Source: Syntrophomonadaceae bacterium
Lineage (GTDB): Bacteria; Bacillota; Dethiobacteria; DTU022
NCBI GenBank assembly: GCA_003567725.1
Contig: PWYU01000101.1
Location: forward strand, 1 to 41,090
Reading direction: 5' to 3'
DNA length: 41,090 nucleotides
In this document: positions 23,973-32,006 of the stretch, piece after piece
Layout: each line of letters starts with the position of its first letter
Numbering within the stretch: the first letter of the stretch is position 1
Made by a program: the position numbers and the translations under genes
The notes under the pieces: model-generated
Database searches by the model: none
Told to the model about the DNA's origin: nothing
The model's input: the letters and a program-made list of their open reading frames with translations, nothing else

Positions 23973-24902
23973 ATGCGCTACAGACATTTATTTGGCCCCG
24001 TTCCTTCAAGGCGGCTGGGGGTATCACTGGGGATAGACCTGATTCCGCTTAAAACCTGTAGCCTAAACTGCATTTACTGTGAATGCGGCGAAACCAACAA
24101 CTGCACCCTGGAACGCAAAGAATATATTGCCGTGGCGGAAGTATATGCGGAGCTGAAAGATTACCTCTCTAAAAACCCGCAGCTCGATTTCATCACTTTT
24201 GCAGGATCCGGTGAGCCAACCCTGCATAGCGGCCTGGGAAATGTAGTTAATTTTTTAAAAAAGAATTTTCCGGCATACAAGCTCTGCCTGTTGACCAATA
24301 GCACCCTGCTAAATGATAAAACAGTAAGAGATCAGATTAACCCAATCGATTTAATCGTCCCTTCGCTCGACACTGCCAGAGAAGAGTGCTTCAAACGCTT
24401 GAACCGACCTCACCGGGATCTTCAGTGTGAGCAAATAATCGATAGCCTGATCAAGCTGCGCCGTGAATACAGCGGCGAGTTATGTTTGGAAATATTTATT
24501 GCCCCCGGTTTCAACGACAAGCCGGAAGAACTCTCCTCTCTTAAATCTGCCCTGGAAAAGATCAAACCTGACCGGGTTCAACTGGGAACCCTGGATCGGC
24601 CGGGGGCAGAAGAATGGCTGGAGGCAGCCGATTATCAAACCATGCAGGACATCGCCTCTTACCTGGGCAACACTGAAATTATAGGTAAATTTAAAGCTGG
24701 TCCTGGAATTAGAACTTTTAATGATTCTTACAGCCGGCAAATATTTGAAACCCTGCGCAGGAGGCCCTGCACCGTAGCCGATTTAAAAGCCCTGCTAGGT
24801 TTAAGGCCTGCTGAAATTCAAAAATATATCAACCATCTACTGGCCCAGGGAAAAATTGAGATAGAACATCGTGAAAGAGGCGCCTTCCTTAAAATAAAAT
24901 AA
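23973..24902 (+). CDS. Radical SAM protein (COG0731-like)
   Basis: A 309-residue radical SAM enzyme. The cluster motif is CSLNCIYC (C29, C33, C36 from the chosen start), after the family-typical FGPVPSRRLGVSLGIDLIP; a glycine-rich FAGSGEPTLH supports SAM binding. The C-terminal 70 residues hold a winged-helix-like part (RRRPCTVADLKALLGL and KYINHLLAQGKIE). The substrate is unknown; relatives are clustered with NifX-like and MinD-like genes, as here. ATGs stand at 23970 and 23973; GGAGG lies four and seven bases before them, so 23973 is preferred. The gene diverges from the NifX-like operon. Confidence 0.88.
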   Translation: MRYRHLFGPVPSRRLGVSLGIDLIPLKTCSLNCIYCECGETNNCTLERKEYIAVAEVYAELKDYLSKNPQLDFITFAGSGEPTLHSGLGNVVNFLKKNFPAYKLCLLTNSTLLNDKTVRDQINPIDLIVPSLDTAREECFKRLNRPHRDLQCEQIIDSLIKLRREYSGELCLEIFIAPGFNDKPEELSSLKSALEKIKPDRVQLGTLDRPGAEEWLEAADYQTMQDIASYLGNTEIIGKFKAGPGIRTFNDSYSRQIFETLRRRPCTVADLKALLGLRPAEIQKYINHLLAQGKIEIEHRERGAFLKIK

Positions 24903-24939
24903 TAATACGAAAAAAGCCTGTTGCTTCTTCCGTATTATT
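24901..24939 (+). terminator. Possible terminator after the radical SAM gene
   Basis: AATAATACG (24901-24909) and CGTATTATT (24931-24939) are inverted repeats, with partly paired AAAAGC and GCTTCTTC inside. The stem is AT-rich and no strong T run follows, so termination is only possible. It overlaps the stop codon. Confidence 0.4.
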
Positions 24940-24996
24940 ATTAAATTAGCTACTTCAGGTGAACACACTGTTTTCAGGACAGAGCTGCATTCGCTA

Positions 24997-25515
24997 TTAA
25001 CTGCTTAAAGCATTAATAATTTCACGGCAAAAAGCAGGTAAATCCTTAGGAGTCCTGGATGTAATAATATTTCCATCACGGACTACCTCCTCGTCGACGA
25101 ACAGCGCCCCGGCATTAACAAGATCGTCTTCTATCGAGAAAAATGCAGTTACTTTTCGCCCCTCAACCGCTCCTATTGAGGTCAGCATCCAGGGACCGTG
25201 GCAGATAGCAGCAATTATCTTCTCCTGTTCGTATGTTTCTTTTAAAAATGCCACCATTTCTTTTGAGCGGCGCATGTGATCGGGTGAATATCCTCCCGGA
25301 ACAATTACAGCGTCAAACGCGGCTGCTTCTGCATCACCCGCGGCCAGGTCCGCTGTCGCCGGAAAGCCGTGTTTGCTCTTATATGTTTTAATTTTAGGCG
25401 CTACTGCTGTTACCCTGGCCCCGGCTTCCTGAAAACGATAATAAGGATACCAAAATTCCGGATCTTCATACAGCTCTTCCAGTAAAACTGCAACATTTTT
25501 ACCCTTAAGATTCAT
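24997..25515 (-). CDS. DJ-1/PfpI family protein
   Basis: A 172-residue protein of the DJ-1/PfpI superfamily, cytoplasmic. The nucleophile elbow is AAICHGPWML, with the reactive cysteine, and VIVPGGYSPDHMR precedes it; an early glutamate in LLEELYEDPEFWYPYYR completes the site. Homologues have been described as proteases, glyoxalases or deglycases, and the activity here cannot be fixed. Two ATGs are available: the one at 25515 lies eight bases after GGAGG, the one at 25521 only two, so the former is used. It follows the CPBP protease gene by 93 bases on the same strand. Confidence 0.87.
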   Translation of the reverse strand: MNLKGKNVAVLLEELYEDPEFWYPYYRFQEAGARVTAVAPKIKTYKSKHGFPATADLAAGDAEAAAFDAVIVPGGYSPDHMRRSKEMVAFLKETYEQEKIIAAICHGPWMLTSIGAVEGRKVTAFFSIEDDLVNAGALFVDEEVVRDGNIITSRTPKDLPAFCREIINALSS

Positions 25516-25608
25516 AGTCATTTCCTCCCGGTCTAATTATGATAAAAACAACCTTGCCTGCGTTCAAAAGCTTCTTTTTCAGAACGAGCCAGGTTCTTCC
25601 CGATCTGC

Positions 25609-26589
25609 TTATAATGCATCAAACCAACCAAAACCAACCGCCATTTCAAGCATGGCCATTAGTAAAAATAAAATGATAGAAATAATTAGCATCCAGTTAA
25701 ACCAGCCTTGAGGCAGCCATCCCCCGGCATGGTTTTCTAAAAGCGGCTTAACCTTTGATCTGTTTGCCAGCAGGCGGAGCCCGGCATAAGCGCCCGCTCC
25801 GGTCAAAATAACCAGGGGAAGCAAACCCCATAAACTTTGAGGATCGATTTCGGCTGCAGTTTCCTGCTGTCCGGCCAGGTAAAGATAGGTTGCTGCATAA
25901 AAATTATTGAGCATATGATAAAGGATTCCACCCCACAGTGAGCCGGTTTTTATAACCACTACCGCCATTACGGCTCCGAGCACAAAGGTGCTGAACAGGT
26001 TTAAAAAGGAGATATGAAAGAGGGCAAAGAGAAGGGAACTGAATACAACTGCCGGCACAAGGCCCCTCTCTTCCAGGGCAGGCATAATCGTCCCCCTGAA
26101 CATAACCTCTTCGCAAATTCCGGCAGAAATAGAAAGCACAAAAATATATACCAGGTAATGCTGAACAGTTCCAGGCGGTTCAAGAACCACAACCGGTTCA
26201 TAGCCAAGCTCCATTAATCCGGTCACCATTCCAGCAGCAATGGCCATGTTCAGAAGCCAGAACGAAGCCGACAGCAGGATAATAACCGGTATGTAATGCC
26301 ATTCTAAAGCTTTAAAACGCCCATAATCAAACCAGTTGACCCGGTAGCGGCGCAAAAACCAGAGTGACGGCAAAAGGATAAGCACCCACTGGGTGATGAT
26401 CATACCGGTTTCAAATTGCCAGATTTGCGCTAGAGACCCAAAGACCAGCAACAGCAAAAACACTACCAGGTACAGCTTCATCACCGCTTTTAAATCAGGG
26501 CTATTTCCACTGTTTGCTAAAAAGGCCTCCGGTTCACCTGGTTTTTTAGCATTAAAGGATTGAAAGTTTTCTTCACTATAGTTATCCAA
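25609..26589 (-). CDS. CPBP-family intramembrane metalloprotease
   Basis: A 326-residue membrane protein with about eight hydrophobic segments. The CPBP (CAAX/Abi) motifs are ICEEVMFRG (E160, E161, R165), FALFHIS (F188, H192) and GILYHMLNN (H225, N229), so the active site looks intact. Bacterial members cleave membrane peptides or act in bacteriocin self-immunity and signalling; the substrate is not known. The start is TTG at 26589, ten bases after the ftcD stop, with GGAG at a rather long distance. The tight spacing suggests cotranscription with the histidine-degradation genes, though a functional link is not obvious. Confidence 0.85.
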   Translation of the reverse strand: MDNYSEENFQSFNAKKPGEPEAFLANSGNSPDLKAVMKLYLVVFLLLLVFGSLAQIWQFETGMIITQWVLILLPSLWFLRRYRVNWFDYGRFKALEWHYIPVIILLSASFWLLNMAIAAGMVTGLMELGYEPVVVLEPPGTVQHYLVYIFVLSISAGICEEVMFRGTIMPALEERGLVPAVVFSSLLFALFHISFLNLFSTFVLGAVMAVVVIKTGSLWGGILYHMLNNFYAATYLYLAGQQETAAEIDPQSLWGLLPLVILTGAGAYAGLRLLANRSKVKPLLENHAGGWLPQGWFNWMLIISIILFLLMAMLEMAVGFGWFDAL

Positions 26590-26599
26590 TATTATATGA

Positions 26600-27496
26600 T
26601 CACTCCAGTAAATGATTCTCTAAAATTTGGCCGGGCTCAAACCCGGAGAGCTGCAGGTAAAACTCAGCAGCATCTATCAAGGCCTCCATGGGGGTCAGCC
26701 CCACTATTTCGCTATCGGTTACCTTTACTCCATAACGGGCCGCTTCCAGTTTAACCAGCTCAAATACCCGGTGCAGGGCCACTTTTTTGTAGTCACAAAC
26801 GTTGATCGTAACCTGGGCCTGCCCGGTTTCTTCAATATAAATACCCAGCCCCTTGATGGTGGGAAAACCTCCATTGCTTCCTCTTATCGTCCTGGCAATT
26901 TTTTTGGCAATTTCTACATCTGCTGTATCTAGATTGATATTGTAGGCAATCAAAGGAGGCCTTGCTCCAACGGCCGTAACACCGGCCCGGAGGCTTACTT
27001 CAGCCGGTCCAAAATCAGGCTCGCGGCCCGGTTCTTTAATAGCTTCAATTAGCCCTTCATACTGACCGCGCCTGACATCTGAGAGGTTTTTTCTCTCCGG
27101 CCTTTTTGCTGCTTCTTCATATAAATAAACCGGTATCTTCAACTCCCCGGCCAACTGCTGGGCCACTTCATTAGCTATTTCCACACATTCTTGCATATCA
27201 ATCCCGGCAACAGGCACAAATGGAATCACATCAGTGGCACCCATGCGAGGATGGCCGCCTTCATGTTTCGACATATCGATCAGTTCGGCTGCCTTTTTGG
27301 CTGCCCCGAAAGCTGCCTCCTTCACCGGGCCGGGTTCGCCGATAAAGGTTACCACCGAACGGTTATGGCTTTCATCGTTTGAATAGTCAAGTAGTTTAAC
27401 TCCTTTAACAGCTTTGATTGCCCCGATGATTTCTTCAATTACTTTTAGTTCGCGACCTTCACTGAAATTGGGGACGCATTCTACTACTTTGGCCAT
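26600..27496 (-). CDS. ftcD: Glutamate formiminotransferase
   Basis: A 298-residue cytoplasmic enzyme that moves the formimino group of N-formimino-L-glutamate, the product of imidazolonepropionate hydrolysis, to tetrahydrofolate. It starts AKVVECVPNFSEGR, has HNRSVVTFIGEP and KHEGGHPRMGATDVIPFVPV, and the C-terminal transferase subdomain with ARTIRGSNGGFPTIKGLG. Only the transferase domain is present; the cyclodeaminase domain found in the fused mammalian protein must be encoded elsewhere. The ATG has GGAGGTG upstream, inside the last codons of hutI, which ends six bases earlier. It completes the hutU-hutI-ftcD unit. Confidence 0.95.
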   Translation of the reverse strand: MAKVVECVPNFSEGRELKVIEEIIGAIKAVKGVKLLDYSNDESHNRSVVTFIGEPGPVKEAAFGAAKKAAELIDMSKHEGGHPRMGATDVIPFVPVAGIDMQECVEIANEVAQQLAGELKIPVYLYEEAAKRPERKNLSDVRRGQYEGLIEAIKEPGREPDFGPAEVSLRAGVTAVGARPPLIAYNINLDTADVEIAKKIARTIRGSNGGFPTIKGLGIYIEETGQAQVTINVCDYKKVALHRVFELVKLEAARYGVKVTDSEIVGLTPMEALIDAAEFYLQLSGFEPGQILENHLLE

Positions 27497-27502
27497 TTTT
27501 TA

Positions 27503-28765
27503 TTACACCTCCACCACAATTTTTCCTTTTTTTATTACTGTGCTGATCAAATTAGTGCCGTAACGATAAGCCAGGTAATCATAGTTGGGGGCAGCAAAAA
27601 GAGCTAAGTCCGCCATTTTGCCTTCTTCCAGGCTGCCAACCTGTTCTGAACGGCCTATAGCGTGCGCAGCGTTTATGGTAATGGCATTAATAACCTCCGG
27701 CGGTGTCATCCGCAGGTAAAGGCAGGCGATATTGACAATTAACTGCAAGTTATTGTTGGGTGAGCTGCCCGGGTTAAAATCCGTAGCCAGGGCTACCGGA
27801 ACACCGGCTTCGATCATTTTTCGAGCGGGGGCATAATGATCTTCACAGAGATAAAAAGTGGTTCCGGGTAAAATTACCCCAATCACTCCGGCTGCAGCCA
27901 TATTTTCAATGCCCTGATCGGAAATAACCAGGAGGTGATCGGCTGAAACAGCCCCCAGCTCGGCTGCCAATTCTGAACCGCCCAGGGGAGAGATCTCATC
28001 AGCATGCATTTTCAAGCCCAGTCCCAGATTCCGTGCCGCCATCAGTACCCGCCTTGACTGCTCCACAGAAAAAATACCTTCCTCGCAGAAAACATCGCAA
28101 TAGCGGGCCAGGTTTTTCTCAACCACCTGGGGAAGCATGTCCTTGATAACCACATCAAGGTAACCGTCAGGATTTTCTTTGTATTCTTTCGGTACGGCGT
28201 GAGCGCCCAGGAAAGTAGGTATTAAATCGACCGGCTGAGCCCGGTCTACTGCTTTGATCGCTTCCAAGGTTTTAATTTCAGCTTTAGTGGTAAGGCCGTA
28301 ACCGCTTTTTGCTTCTGCCGTAGTGGTACCCTGGGCCAGCATCTGCTGGCAGGATTTGATCCCGCCTGCAATTAGCTCTTCCTTAGAAGCAGCCCTGGTC
28401 GCCTCAACGCTGCTTAAAATCCCCCCTCCCCGGGCCAGGATCTCCAGGTAGGGTACACCTTGCAATTTTAAGGCCAGTTCGTGCTCTCTTGATCCCCCGA
28501 AAACGACATGAGTATGGGGATCAACCAGGCCGGGCAGGACCACTTTTCCGGAAGCGTCCAGCACCTTCGTGCTATCATCGACCTGGATTTTATCCAGCAC
28601 TTCGGCAGTTGACCCTACTAAAGCAATCGTTTCGCCGCATACAGCCACAGCGCCGTCTTCGATAACCGTTAATGCTTTCTGGCCCGTCCCGCTCAAAGGT
28701 TTCTCCGAAGCTCCCCGGGAGGTTACCACCTGATTGGCATTTTTGATCAGCAGAGTTATTTCCAT
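27503..28765 (-). CDS. hutI: Imidazolonepropionase
   Basis: A 420-residue amidohydrolase that opens imidazolone-5-propionate to N-formimino-L-glutamate. The metal site begins with VDPHTHVVFGGSREHE; later come TTTAEAKSGYGL, KMHADEISPLGG and VALATDFNPGSSPN, all conserved in HutI. The length is normal. The ATG lies after AAAGGA at the usual spacing. It is the second gene of the leftward histidine-degradation unit; a short repeat copy fills most of the 54-base gap to hutU. Confidence 0.95.
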   Translation of the reverse strand: MEITLLIKNANQVVTSRGASEKPLSGTGQKALTVIEDGAVAVCGETIALVGSTAEVLDKIQVDDSTKVLDASGKVVLPGLVDPHTHVVFGGSREHELALKLQGVPYLEILARGGGILSSVEATRAASKEELIAGGIKSCQQMLAQGTTTAEAKSGYGLTTKAEIKTLEAIKAVDRAQPVDLIPTFLGAHAVPKEYKENPDGYLDVVIKDMLPQVVEKNLARYCDVFCEEGIFSVEQSRRVLMAARNLGLGLKMHADEISPLGGSELAAELGAVSADHLLVISDQGIENMAAAGVIGVILPGTTFYLCEDHYAPARKMIEAGVPVALATDFNPGSSPNNNLQLIVNIACLYLRMTPPEVINAITINAAHAIGRSEQVGSLEEGKMADLALFAAPNYDYLAYRYGTNLISTVIKKGKIVVEV

Positions 28766-28780
28766 GTTAACAATCCTTTC

Positions 28781-28819
28781 CTGCTCAACCCCTGCCGGGC
28801 TGCTAACTATTTAAAGCAG
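28781..28819. repeat. Short repeat copy between hutU and hutI
   Basis: CTGCTCAACCCCTGCCGGGC then TGCTAACTATTTAAAGCAG reaches the last base before the hutU stop codon. The left end matches the copies at 12352, 23018 and 31513, and CTGCT/AGCAG ends are inverted. It lies inside the hut transcript. Confidence 0.55.
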
Positions 28820-30853
28820 TTACAATTTAACTTTTAAAGTTTTCTTAACCAGCTTTTTTATGAAGCTGTCGTCTGCCAGGTAAGGCAGGGTAATATGATC
28901 GGTTTCACCGTGATCTTTATTGTATTCCATGGCAGTTTCGATGGAATTATCATTACGCGCCCAGGCCCGGCGGGCTACTCCGCTCATCACATCCCAGGGC
29001 ATGGCAGAACTGAGGATCCGGTCTGCCTTTTCACTGCCGTCCAGCACCATTCCGAAACCGCCGTTAATAGCTTTCCCAATCCCGACCCCGCCACCGTTGT
29101 GCAGGGCTACCAGGGACATGCCCCGGGCGGCGTTACCGGCAAAACACTGCACTGCCATATCCGCCATGACATTACTGCCATCCTTGATATTTGCCGTTTC
29201 CCTGAATGGCGAATCAGTGCCGCTCACATCATGGTGGTCACGGCCGAGCATGATCGGCCCCACCTCACCGCTGCGGACCATATCGTTGAATTTAAGAGCA
29301 ATCCGAATCCGCCCTTTGCAATCCTGGTAGAGAATCCGGGCCTGAGTTCCAACCACCAGCCTGTTCTTCTCAGCGTCTCTGATCCAGACGTAGTTATCGC
29401 GGTCCTGCCCGCTCCGGTCCGGATCAATACATTCTAAAGCCGCCCGGTCCGTTTTTCTTAAATCTTCGGCCCTGCCGCTCAGGCAGACCCAGCGAAAAGG
29501 CCCATAACCGTAATCAAACAGCTCAGGCCCCATGATATCTTCCACGTAGGAAGGAAAAATAAAACCTTCTTTATCATCCAGGCCGTTTTTCGATACTTCT
29601 TTCACCCCGGCGTCAAAGACGGCTTTTAGAAAAGAATTGCCGTAATCAAAAAAGTAAGTCCCCCGTTCAGTTAAAACCTTGATCAAATCAAAGTGTTTCC
29701 GCAGGGACTGATCCACTTTTTTCTTAAACTCGGCTCTATCTTCTTTTAACAAAGCGGTTCTCTCTTCAAAGGTGAGACCCTGCGGGCAATAGCCTCCGTC
29801 GTAAGCCGCATGACAGGAAGTTTGATCGGACAGCAGGTCGATCTGAATATTATTTTGGACCACATAAGCCAGCAAATCAACAATATTGCCATGGTAAGCA
29901 ATAGAAAGCGGTTCTTTTTTGGCGGCTGCCTCACGGGCCATCTTAAATACTGCACCCAGATCGGCTGATACTTTGCCCACCCAGCCCTGTTCATGCCTGG
30001 TTTTGATCCTGGAGTGATCGACCTCAGCAATAATGCCCACCCCTCCTGCTATCTCAACCGCTTTTGGCTGGGCACCGCTCATCCCGCCGAGCCCTGAAGA
30101 AACGAAGGTACGTCCTTTCAGATCCTCATCTCTATCGATCCCGAGCTTCTGCCGCCCGGCATTCAAAATGGTATTAAAAGTACCATGCACAATGCCCTGG
30201 GGCCCGATATACATCCAACCTCCGGCAGTCATCTGCCCGTAATTGGCCACTCCCATCTGTTCAGCCACATTGAATTCTTCGGCATTATCGTACATGCCCA
30301 CCATCAAAGCATTGGTGATAATAACCCGGGGGGCATCAGGCCGGGAGCGAAAAAGACCCAGGGGATGGCCGGATTCTACTACCAGGGCCTGCTCTTCTGT
30401 AAGTTCTTCCAGGTACTTCTTGATCAGGCGGTACTGCATCCAGTTCTGGCAAACCCGCCCTGTCTCACCGTAAGTAACCAGCTCATAGGGATAAAGGGCT
30501 ACATCAAAATCAAGATTATTATCGATCATAACCTGGAAAGCCCGGCCCGGCAGACATTTTCCTTTGTACTGATCGACCGGTTTGGCCTTGATGCTGCCCG
30601 GTGGGCGGTAGCGGTAGCCATAAATCCGCCCTCTTGTCAGCAGTTCTTCCAAAAATTCAGGAGCCAGCCGTTCATGATATTCTTCAGGTACGTAACGCAG
30701 CGCGTTTTTCAAGGCCACTTCCGTCTGCTTCGGGGTCAGGGTAAAATCCCTGGCCGGCGCTCTGCGGATACCTTCTATAAATTCAGGTTTTTCAAACCAA
30801 CCATCATCAAGCCTGATTTTCATCGCCGCTTTTATTTGATTACTATCAAACAT
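28820..30853 (-). CDS. hutU: Urocanate hydratase, long form
   Basis: A 677-residue NAD-dependent enzyme that hydrates urocanate to imidazolonepropionate. Characteristic stretches are GETGRVCQNWMQYRLIKK, ESGHPLGLFRSR, NYGQMTAGGWMYIGPQGIVHG, TFVSSGLGGMSGAQPKA, the SDQTSCHAAYDGGYCPQGL region with the active-site cysteine, and GGGVGIGKAINGG. It is about 120 residues longer than the common bacterial enzyme (about 555), as in the long urocanases of eukaryotes and some anaerobes. The ATG has AGGGGTGG upstream. It is the first gene of the unit; no hutH (histidine ammonia-lyase) is in the window. Confidence 0.95.
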   Translation of the reverse strand: MFDSNQIKAAMKIRLDDGWFEKPEFIEGIRRAPARDFTLTPKQTEVALKNALRYVPEEYHERLAPEFLEELLTRGRIYGYRYRPPGSIKAKPVDQYKGKCLPGRAFQVMIDNNLDFDVALYPYELVTYGETGRVCQNWMQYRLIKKYLEELTEEQALVVESGHPLGLFRSRPDAPRVIITNALMVGMYDNAEEFNVAEQMGVANYGQMTAGGWMYIGPQGIVHGTFNTILNAGRQKLGIDRDEDLKGRTFVSSGLGGMSGAQPKAVEIAGGVGIIAEVDHSRIKTRHEQGWVGKVSADLGAVFKMAREAAAKKEPLSIAYHGNIVDLLAYVVQNNIQIDLLSDQTSCHAAYDGGYCPQGLTFEERTALLKEDRAEFKKKVDQSLRKHFDLIKVLTERGTYFFDYGNSFLKAVFDAGVKEVSKNGLDDKEGFIFPSYVEDIMGPELFDYGYGPFRWVCLSGRAEDLRKTDRAALECIDPDRSGQDRDNYVWIRDAEKNRLVVGTQARILYQDCKGRIRIALKFNDMVRSGEVGPIMLGRDHHDVSGTDSPFRETANIKDGSNVMADMAVQCFAGNAARGMSLVALHNGGGVGIGKAINGGFGMVLDGSEKADRILSSAMPWDVMSGVARRAWARNDNSIETAMEYNKDHGETDHITLPYLADDSFIKKLVKKTLKVKL

Positions 30854-30969
30854 TAAACCACCCCTTTAAAGGTCAATCTTGGCTTATAATAATTATAGCT
30901 AAACTAAAAGGCCTTTACTACGGGTTTAAGCCTGCAGTTTAGTAACTGTTACTTATAAAACAAAAAATA

Positions 30970-31452
30970 TCATGGCTTCAAAATTTGTAACTACTCAAGC
31001 CTAAGCCACAGGGGGCGATTATCATTCAACAAAGACAATAGGTTGAGTAATTATCAAAATTTTATTATAGTAGCCGGTATAAAGGGCCCCGGCCGGGTTA
31101 TGGGCAGGAACCCGGTCCTTTACAATTAGCGCGGTAACCGGAGCATGTGCATGTTTGTTAAATCAGATGTCATGCCCAATGCAAAGCCCCACCGTAATAT
31201 TAAGCTTGGTATTGTTATCTTTTAAAGCCTTTTACAAAAAGCTACTCAAAGAGTTTCATAGCCCATTTCCCGGCTAAAGAGAATCAATTCTTCCACCCGG
31301 GTTTTTTTCATGTAATACTCTGCTTCTATCAAAGAAGCTGCCCGGTGAATAATCCAGTCACTCTCTTCGTATAACTCAACAGCGCCTTCAGAAATATTCA
31401 GGCAATCTTTATCCTCAGAGCACTCGCTTTTTTTACATAGATCACACTGCAA
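30970..31452 (-). pseudogene. Decayed DUF1847 gene
   Basis: The 5' part (31246-31452, TTG start after AGGTGA) encodes 68 residues starting MQCDLCKKSECSEDKDC and ending FSREMGYETL, the cysteine-rich start of DUF1847 proteins. A TGA then replaces the usual glycine codon; VAFCKRL follows and a TAA. After a deletion and in another frame the complement reads NITVGLCIGHDI, a [20 protein letters not shown], then [19 protein letters not shown], the family's typical end. The middle of the protein, perhaps 80 residues, is missing. The intact family probably binds metal; here it is broken in at least four ways. The short 5' frame could still be translated but would lack most of the domain. Confidence 0.75.
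30978..31062. mobile_element. 67-bp MITE-like element with a 9-bp target-site duplication
   Basis: The element spans 30987-31053. Its ends, TAACTACTCAAGCCTA and (complement of) TAGGTTGAGTAATTA, are imperfect inverted repeats. The core has AAGCCACAGGGGGCG and ATCATTCAACAAAGACAA. TCAAAATTT occurs on both sides (30978-30986 and 31054-31062). Removing the element and one copy of the repeat restores the frame YYNKILKP-stop at the end of the DUF1847 relic. It is a shortened derivative of the window's larger repeats. A transposase that moves it was not found here. The rest of the gap 30854-31245 is the hutU upstream region and the relic. Confidence 0.75.
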
Positions 31453-32006
31453 ATCTTCACCTGCTTTGCTTTTTTAGTACTTCCATATACAGTCCTTTTT
31501 TCCTTCAATGCTTTCTGCTGAGCCACTGCCGGGCTGCTGATTAAAATAGCTGCAATGAACACTATACTCACAGATCATCCAGGCCTATATTGCAGCAGCT
31601 TCAGTTATTTAACTAGATTCACCGCTCATAACGGTAACCAGGCCGTTAAAATATAGTTGCAGCCAGCTTGAAGGAAGGGTAAATATGATTTACAATGGTA
31701 AAGTTAGGATTATTACCTTGTATTTAATACCATAAAGGTAACTACTCAGGCCTAGCCCGCTAAGCCACAGGGGACGGTTATCATTCAACAAGGACTAGAG
31801 GCTGAAGTTGCCCTTAAGAATTAACCAGGCGCTTACTGTGGTTACAGTCGAGCCGTCCCGGCAGGCACTGCCAGGCTGCTTTACTTTTCGGTGTAGTAGA
31901 TTTATAATTGCAACCTGTTAAACCCGGTTCATTAATAAACAAAGCTTTCATAACCTTATAGCTGGTATTACAAAGCTATGACTTAAAAGAAACTGAGGGA
32001 GCAGTT
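31453..32006. repeat. Gene-free region with two repeat copies
   Basis: At 31513-31600 is a copy of the CTGCTCAGCC-type repeat: TCTGCTGAGCCACTGCCGGG and CTGCTGATTAAAA, with GCTGCAAT (31549-31556) and ATTGCAGC (31589-31596) as internal arms. At 31739-31810 is a copy of the TAACTACTCAGGCC type with AAGCCACAGGGGACGG and ATCATTCAACAAGGAC; its right end is degenerate. A further scrap, GGCACTGCCAGGCTGC, starts near 31866. The promoter of the exporter gene at 32007 must lie to the right end but is not clear. No gene was seen. Confidence 0.65.

Noticed and set aside
22246-24902. Possible nitrogen-fixation (nif) locus
   Set aside because: Only NifX-like small proteins, a regulator and a radical SAM protein are present; such clusters are common in anaerobes without nitrogenase, and no nifHDK-type gene is in the window.
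25533-25619. Short minus-strand frame (28 codons, MHYKQIGKNLARSEKEAF) between the CPBP and DJ-1 genes
   Set aside because: It overlaps the end of the CPBP gene, has only a weak ribosome binding site and no recognisable family; it may be a scrap but cannot be supported as a gene.
30185-30856. Long plus-strand frame (223 codons) opposite hutU
   Set aside because: hutU is certain from its motifs over the whole length; the opposite frame is a shadow without any family features.
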